Part shown: positions 12,975 through 16,908 of the stretch, piece by piece
Numbering within the stretch: the first letter of the stretch is position 1
Layout: each line of letters opens with the position of its first letter
Assembly (NCBI GenBank): GCA_051871515.1
Contig: JBJECY010000027.1
Coordinates: 1 to 16,908 of the forward strand
DNA: 16,908 nucleotides
Reading direction: 5' to 3'
Source: SFTJ01 sp051871515
GTDB lineage: Bacteria; Bacteroidota; Bacteroidia; Bacteroidales; Muribaculaceae
The notes under the pieces: generated by a model
Told to the model about the DNA's origin: nothing
What the model saw: only the letters and a program-made list of their open reading frames with translations
Database searches by the model: none
Translations under genes and position numbers: made by a program

Positions 12975-15026
12975 ATGAACAAAAGCGTTTTGCCAATCGT
13001 GATGCTATGTGCCGCAGCACTTGCATCGTTCACCGCAAGGGCCCGACAGAATGTCAACACCCTAAAGAACACCATTGTTGACAACTCAATTGTGCTGCCC
13101 GAGAGTTTTGAAACCGATACCAAAGCATTGATGAACAACTGGTATCTGAAAAACTACACCGTGCTCGACAGCTACGTTGAGAACAGCAAGACCGAAGAGG
13201 TGAGCGATGAGCTTTACATCAAACGATTGAGCGCGCTTCCCACCGAGATTGAGATGCCATATAACCAGATTGTGCGCACCTACATTGAGATGTACACCGA
13301 GCGACGCCGCACGCTGGTTGAAGAGATGCTCGGCCTGAGCCTCTATTATATGCCCATCTTTGAGCAAGCACTCGAGAAAGAGGGGCTTCCGCTTGAGCTC
13401 AAGTATCTGCCGGTGATTGAGTCGGCACTCAACCCCGATGCCGTGTCGCGCGTGGGAGCCACCGGCCTGTGGCAATTCATGATTAGCGCCGCCAAAGGAT
13501 TCGGGCTTGAAGTGAACAGCCTGGTTGACGAGCGCCGCGACCCCTACCGCTCGTCGGAAAAAGCCGCCGCTTTTCTCAAAAACCTCTATAACATCTATCA
13601 CGATTGGTCGCTGGTGATTGCTGCCTACAACTGCGGACCGGGCAACGTCAACAAGGCACTGCGCCGTGCCGGCGGCACAGGCAAAGACTTCTGGGCCATT
13701 TATCCCTATCTTCCTAAAGAAACTCGCGGCTATGTGCCTGCATTCATCGCAGCCAACTATGTGATGACCTATTTCAAGAACCACGACATCAGCCCAAGCC
13801 TTGCCATGAAGCCTTTGCTCACTGACACGGTGATGGTGAACGAGCGCATTCACTTCAACCAGATAAGCAAAGTGCTCAACATGCCCATCGACGAGCTGAG
13901 AGTGCTCAATCCGCAATATCGCCGCGATGTGATTCCCGGCAACACCCACAGCTACAGCCTGTGCCTGCCGGTGAACCAGGTTTACAGCTTCATCATGAGC
14001 AAAGACAGCATCCTCAACTATCGCACCGACCTCTACGGCAAACGCGAAGTGGTGGAACCGGCAACCATCAACGATAACAACGACGACCAAATCACCGGCG
14101 TTGAAGGCGTTGATTTCACCTACGAGAACCAAACGGTGACCAAATATCACAAAGTGGCTCGCAACGAGACGCTTGCAAGCATTGCTCGCAAATATGGCGT
14201 GACCACATCGAGCATAAAACGCGCCAACGGACTCAAAAAGTCGTCGGTGAAACGCGGTCAATCACTTAAGATTGTCACCACCCAACGCGTGAAAGTGCCA
14301 ATTGAGAAGCCCGAGGAAACAGCCACCGATGAATTGCTGACCCAAAACGTCACCGACGAGCAAAACATCACCACCGAGATGCAAGAGGCGGCACCGCAAA
14401 CCGAGCAACCGGCTGAAACGCCTGTCAGCGAGCCTGCCCCTGTTGCCAAGCCCGAGCAGAAGAGCAACTCAGCCAGCAGCGACGGCATCACCACCAAGCA
14501 CACTGTGCGCTCTGGCGAGACGCTTGCCAAGATTGCCAGTGACAACGGCATCACCATCAGTCAGCTCAAAGAGGCCAACAATTTGAGCAGCGAAGTCATT
14601 AAAGCAGGGCAGGTGCTCACCATCCCATCAAGCAACGCCACAACCAAACCGGCTAAGCAGCAACAGCCTGCCACAAGCCGCTATGCTGTGCGCAAAGGCG
14701 ATAACCTTGCCAAAATAGCCAAGAGCCACAACGTGACGTTGGAGCAACTGCGCCAAGCCAACAACATGAGCGAGACCGACAACGACATCCGCGTGGGGCA
14801 AGTGCTCAACATCCCAGTGGCAGGCACGCAAAGCAGTTCATCGGCTAAGGCCAACGACACCGCCAAACGCGCCAAAGCCACCAAGACCCACACCGTGAAA
14901 AGCGGTGAGACCCTGGGCGCCATTGCCGAGAAATATGGCACCACAGTGTCGGCCATCAAGCGCGCCTCTGGCATCAAGAGCGACCGCCTCAGCATAGGCC
15001 AGAAGCTCAAGATTCCGCAGAAATGA
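12975..15026 (+). CDS. LysM-containing lytic transglycosylase (MltD-like)
   Basis: The 683-residue product is a secreted peptidoglycan lytic transglycosylase. A signal peptide is followed by an SLT domain with catalytic Glu149 in LPVIESALNPDAVS. The family motifs GATGLWQFM, the stretch around DERRDPYRS, AYNCGPGNVNKAL and YVPAFIAANYVM follow. It cuts the MurNAc-GlcNAc bond and leaves 1,6-anhydroMurNAc. Four LysM repeats come next, near residues 390-435, 507-551, 567-615 and 636-683, separated by Pro/Gln/Ser-rich linkers; these bind the glycan. The last LysM ends at the C-terminus. The start ATG at 12975 has a GAGG stretch before it. A longer frame from 12849 overlaps the DUF5683 gene and is not credible. 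It follows DUF5683 by 67 bases. Confidence 0.93.
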   Translation: MNKSVLPIVMLCAAALASFTARARQNVNTLKNTIVDNSIVLPESFETDTKALMNNWYLKNYTVLDSYVENSKTEEVSDELYIKRLSALPTEIEMPYNQIVRTYIEMYTERRRTLVEEMLGLSLYYMPIFEQALEKEGLPLELKYLPVIESALNPDAVSRVGATGLWQFMISAAKGFGLEVNSLVDERRDPYRSSEKAAAFLKNLYNIYHDWSLVIAAYNCGPGNVNKALRRAGGTGKDFWAIYPYLPKETRGYVPAFIAANYVMTYFKNHDISPSLAMKPLLTDTVMVNERIHFNQISKVLNMPIDELRVLNPQYRRDVIPGNTHSYSLCLPVNQVYSFIMSKDSILNYRTDLYGKREVVEPATINDNNDDQITGVEGVDFTYENQTVTKYHKVARNETLASIARKYGVTTSSIKRANGLKKSSVKRGQSLKIVTTQRVKVPIEKPEETATDELLTQNVTDEQNITTEMQEAAPQTEQPAETPVSEPAPVAKPEQKSNSASSDGITTKHTVRSGETLAKIASDNGITISQLKEANNLSSEVIKAGQVLTIPSSNATTKPAKQQQPATSRYAVRKGDNLAKIAKSHNVTLEQLRQANNMSETDNDIRVGQVLNIPVAGTQSSSSAKANDTAKRAKATKTHTVKSGETLGAIAEKYGTTVSAIKRASGIKSDRLSIGQKLKIPQK

Positions 15027-15043
15027 CATCTCGCCACAACTTC

Positions 15044-15079
15044 TGGGGCATCAACAAGCCCCACAGCTGCGGCACAGCT
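15044..15079 (+). terminator. Paired hairpins after the transglycosylase gene
   Basis: TGGGGC (15044-15049) pairs with GCCCCA (15058-15063), and directly after it AGCTG (15065-15069) pairs with CAGCT (15075-15079). The sequence then turns AT-rich but has no T run, so this could be a weak terminator or an RNA-protecting structure between the transglycosylase and the small gene. Confidence 0.45.
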
Positions 15080-15109
15080 CAATAATTAATACTATAAAAA
15101 TTACACATT

Positions 15110-15349
15110 ATGAACAGGATTGAATTAGACAACTGGTGGTGCGGGCTAACACGCTATCAAAAAGAGCGCATAGCAACAAAAGCGGCCACCAAAAGCAGCG
15201 GCAACGACACCCGAGTGGAATACCCCGAGTGCACCGTGTGGTGGAACAGCGTTGACTACCAACGCAAACAAGCCATACACGACCACTGCACCGACAAGCA
15301 CGGCTATCTGCTTGACGAATGGAGCGAAGGCAAATCATATAGCTATTGA
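15110..15349 (+). CDS. Small Trp-rich protein of unknown function
   Basis: I do not recognise a named family. The 79-residue product has four tryptophans in two WW pairs (NWWCG and VWWNS) plus a fifth in DEWSEG. It also has three cysteines and several charged residues, and is predicted to be soluble, with no signal peptide or membrane segment. The pattern WW..LT.YQKERIA and YPECTVWW looks like a real conserved domain rather than random sequence. The ATG at 15110 is preceded by an AT-rich stretch with no Shine-Dalgarno site. The gene lies between two hairpin groups (15044-15079 and 15348-15440), so it is probably a separate unit or the last gene of the transglycosylase transcript. Confidence 0.65.
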   Translation: MNRIELDNWWCGLTRYQKERIATKAATKSSGNDTRVEYPECTVWWNSVDYQRKQAIHDHCTDKHGYLLDEWSEGKSYSY

Positions 15350-15380
15350 GTGAGCCATAGCACGCAAGTGCGGCTCATTC
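15348..15380 (+). terminator. Hairpin overlapping the stop of the small Trp-rich gene
   Basis: GAGTGAGCC (15348-15356) pairs with GGCTCATTC (15372-15380), one G-U included. An inner stem GCAC/GTGC with loop GCAA sits beyond a three-base bulge. It starts inside the stop codon. There is no T run, so its role may be message stability rather than termination. Confidence 0.5.
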
Positions 15381-15400
15381 ATGAAGCCATCATCACCAAA

Positions 15401-15440
15401 CGAGAGCGCATTGACCAAGCAAACCGGCAATGCGCTCTCG
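15401..15440 (+). terminator. 13-bp perfect hairpin, probable terminator
   Basis: CGAGAGCGCATTG (15401-15413) and CAATGCGCTCTCG (15428-15440) are exact complements around a 14-base loop. CATTATTTCT follows, a moderately T-rich tail. It is the stronger candidate to end the upstream transcript. Between 15441 and the promoter at 15529 nothing else was seen. Confidence 0.65.
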
Positions 15441-15528
15441 CATTATTTCTCCCGGCACACTCATGCGGCGCCATCTGCATCACACAGCATGCAGCGCCCC
15501 CACGGCGAGAGGCTCGGTTGAAAAAAAA

Positions 15529-15560
15529 TTTGGCGAATATGCGCCTTTTCACTACCTTTG
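15529..15560 (+). promoter_or_regulatory. Promoter of DUF3822-rsmD
   Basis: TTTG (15529-15532) and TACCTTTG (15553-15560) are 20 bp apart and fit the Bacteroidota consensus. The start would be near 15567, giving a leader of about 90 bases to the ATG at 15660. Confidence 0.75.
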
Positions 15561-15659
15561 TGCTTGCTGAGAGAGGAACGGCAGGCTCATACGCCACAGC
15601 AAGCCGCATTCCCCATCAGGCACCAAAACATCATCAACCAACCCACTTAACAACAAGCA

Positions 15660-16502
15660 ATGAGCAGCACACTCTCAGGCAGCACCCAAGACGTAGAATT
15701 GCAGCACCCCGAGCTATGGACCTTGCACCTGGCCCTCGGTGCCGACAGCCTGCAATATGTGATATTCACCACCGCGCAAGCCGATTCGCTAATCTCGGGC
15801 GAGATAGCACTCGACGACAGCTTCGGCAGCTACCTGAAAAGCCTTGAGAACTGCATCTACGATAACCCTGTGCTGCTGAAGCCCTACGGCAAGGTGCGCA
15901 TCACCGCCCAGAGCCAACGCTTCATGCTGCTGCCCGCCGAGCTGGCAAGCGACCAGCTGCTGAGCCTCGACGCCATGGAAGCCGCATTCCCCGATGCCGA
16001 AGGAGAATTTGCATTCTGCTCGCTGCCCCATTGCCAAGTGAGCATAGGTTTTGAGCTGCCCAAGGGCGTTGAAGCATTTCTGGCCCGCACATTCTTCAAT
16101 CCGCCCATCTATCACATCTTGGCTCCGCTGTGCGAATATCACTGCATCAAGCAGCAAGACTCCACACTCAGCCGCATGTATCTGCACCTGAGCCAAGGCA
16201 ACATGCAGCTGTGCATCTTCAAGGCAGGGCAACTGCTCATGGCCAACAGCTACCCTTTTAGCGACGTCAACAACGCCGCCTATTATGCCCTCAACGCATG
16301 GCAGACTTTTGAGCTCGACGCCATCAGCCACGAGGTGCAAATATCGGGCGACAAAGAGCTGCGCGCGCTCATCACGCCAATGCTCAGGAAATACATACAA
16401 TACGTGATGCCCACCATCTTCCCAGCCGCTGCGCTGCGCATTGGGCACGATGCCATGAAAGCGCCATATCACTTAATACTGCTTGCACTATGCGAATTAT
16501 AA
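15660..16502 (+). CDS. DUF3822-family protein
   Basis: The 280-residue product resembles DUF3822 proteins of Bacteroidota, which have no known function. It is soluble, with no signal peptide or membrane segment. Features include FMLLPAELAS in the first half, then FFNPPIYHILAPL and LSQGNMQLCIFKAGQLLMANSYPF, a beta-rich repeat-like region. The C-terminal half has a helix and VQISGDKELRALITPMLRKYI. Its last 13 bases overlap the start of rsmD, so the two are translationally coupled, an arrangement I know from other Bacteroidales. A link with rRNA methylation or ribosome maturation is possible but only inferred from this. The start ATG at 15660 is the first in frame after the promoter. Confidence 0.82.
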   Translation: MSSTLSGSTQDVELQHPELWTLHLALGADSLQYVIFTTAQADSLISGEIALDDSFGSYLKSLENCIYDNPVLLKPYGKVRITAQSQRFMLLPAELASDQLLSLDAMEAAFPDAEGEFAFCSLPHCQVSIGFELPKGVEAFLARTFFNPPIYHILAPLCEYHCIKQQDSTLSRMYLHLSQGNMQLCIFKAGQLLMANSYPFSDVNNAAYYALNAWQTFELDAISHEVQISGDKELRALITPMLRKYIQYVMPTIFPAAALRIGHDAMKAPYHLILLALCEL

Positions 16503-16908
16503 GAGGAAAATTTGGACGCAGGCGCTTTGACGTACCTGGCAACATCACGGCAAGGCCCACCACCGACTTTGCACGCGAAAACATCTTCAACGTGATTGAG
16601 AACCTCATCGACATTGAGGGAGCAGTGGCGCTCGACCTCTTTGCCGGAACCGGGGCCATCAGCTTTGAGTTTCTCTCGCGCGAATGTGCATCAGTGACCA
16701 CCGTTGAGAAAAGCCACATTCAGTACAATTTCATAGCCAAAGTGCGTGACCTTCTGGGCGTGAAAAACATGACACTGGTGCGCGGCGACGCTTTCCGCTT
16801 TATTGACAGCTGTGCACAGCAGTTCGACGTGATTTTTGTTGACCCGCCTTACAACCTGCCCAACTTTGGAGAGATTCCCGGCAAGATTCTGGCATCAAAG
16901 ATGCTCAA
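16490..16908 (+). CDS. rsmD: 16S rRNA (guanine966-N2)-methyltransferase RsmD, 3' end outside window
   Basis: The visible 139 codons translate to MRIIRGKFGRRRFDVPG, then the SAM-binding motif I DLFAGTGAISFEFLSR (about residues 46-61), VTTVEKS for the acidic residue that contacts the SAM ribose, and the catalytic motif IV DPPYNLP. These are the marks of RsmD, which methylates G966 of 16S rRNA in the assembled small subunit with SAM. The RPTTD...REN stretch near residues 23-30 is also typical. The ATG at 16490 overlaps the end of the DUF3822 gene by 13 bases. The frame is open to the window end, so the C-terminal part (about a quarter of a normal protein) is missing only because of the cut. Confidence 0.95.
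   Translation, partial: MRIIRGKFGRRRFDVPGNITARPTTDFARENIFNVIENLIDIEGAVALDLFAGTGAISFEFLSRECASVTTVEKSHIQYNFIAKVRDLLGVKNMTLVRGDAFRFIDSCAQQFDVIFVDPPYNLPNFGEIPGKILASKML

Noticed and set aside
15350..15847. Plus-strand 165-codon frame
   Set aside because: It crosses the hairpins and the promoter at 15529-15560 and overlaps DUF3822 in another frame; composition is low-complexity shadow-like.

Overview
The window looks like a piece of a Bacteroidota chromosome, order Bacteroidales, with a moderately GC-rich Muribaculaceae/Prevotella-like style; the family-level guess is inference. Three things point there. Shine-Dalgarno sites are almost absent. Promoters have the Bacteroides form TTTG - about 20 bp - TAnnTTTG. 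The gene sets are typical of the order: parA-parB-DUF5683-LysM transglycosylase, DUF3822-rsmD, and cmk-ispH. No plasmid, phage, transposase or CRISPR is visible.

Left part (1-1583): recO runs leftward. Opposite it is a short plus-strand unit with a good promoter at 879-910, in which two identical tRNA-Glu(UUC) genes flank rpsT, ending in a strong intrinsic terminator at 1441-1471.

Minus-strand housekeeping block (1584-6601, read right to left): a small lipoprotein, a polyprenyl diphosphate synthase, a TatD-type nuclease, a LOG-family nucleotide-binding protein, then cmk and ispH. The first four are closely spaced behind a promoter at 6690-6721. cmk-ispH may have its own start signal at about 3354-3361. 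The block holds two isoprenoid enzymes, IspH making C5 units and the prenyl synthase joining them, plus nucleotide enzymes.

Accessory island (6602-9702): a non-coding stretch holds four tandem 33-bp units whose last copy contains the promoter -7 box of an AAA ATPase with a DUF4143 domain. This gene looks more AT-rich than its neighbours. It is followed by a stand-alone radical SAM anaerobic sulfatase-maturating enzyme with every cluster cysteine in place. The ATPase and its repeat array are the most unusual part of the window.

Right part (9751-16908): a minus-strand tRNA-Leu(CAG) with its own promoter and terminator. Then an AT-rich intergenic region with a nested inverted repeat, DnaA-box-like 9-mers and two parS-like half-sites. 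Then the chromosome segregation genes parA and parB, DUF5683, and a four-LysM lytic transglycosylase, which join chromosome partitioning to cell-envelope work. A small Trp-rich protein of unknown function sits between hairpins. A promoter at 15529-15560 serves DUF3822-rsmD; rsmD runs off the window end.

Many starts were moved inward from the longest open frame because the promoter, a tRNA or a hairpin lies inside the longer frame (rpsT, the ATPase, the sulfatase maturase, DUF5683, the transglycosylase).
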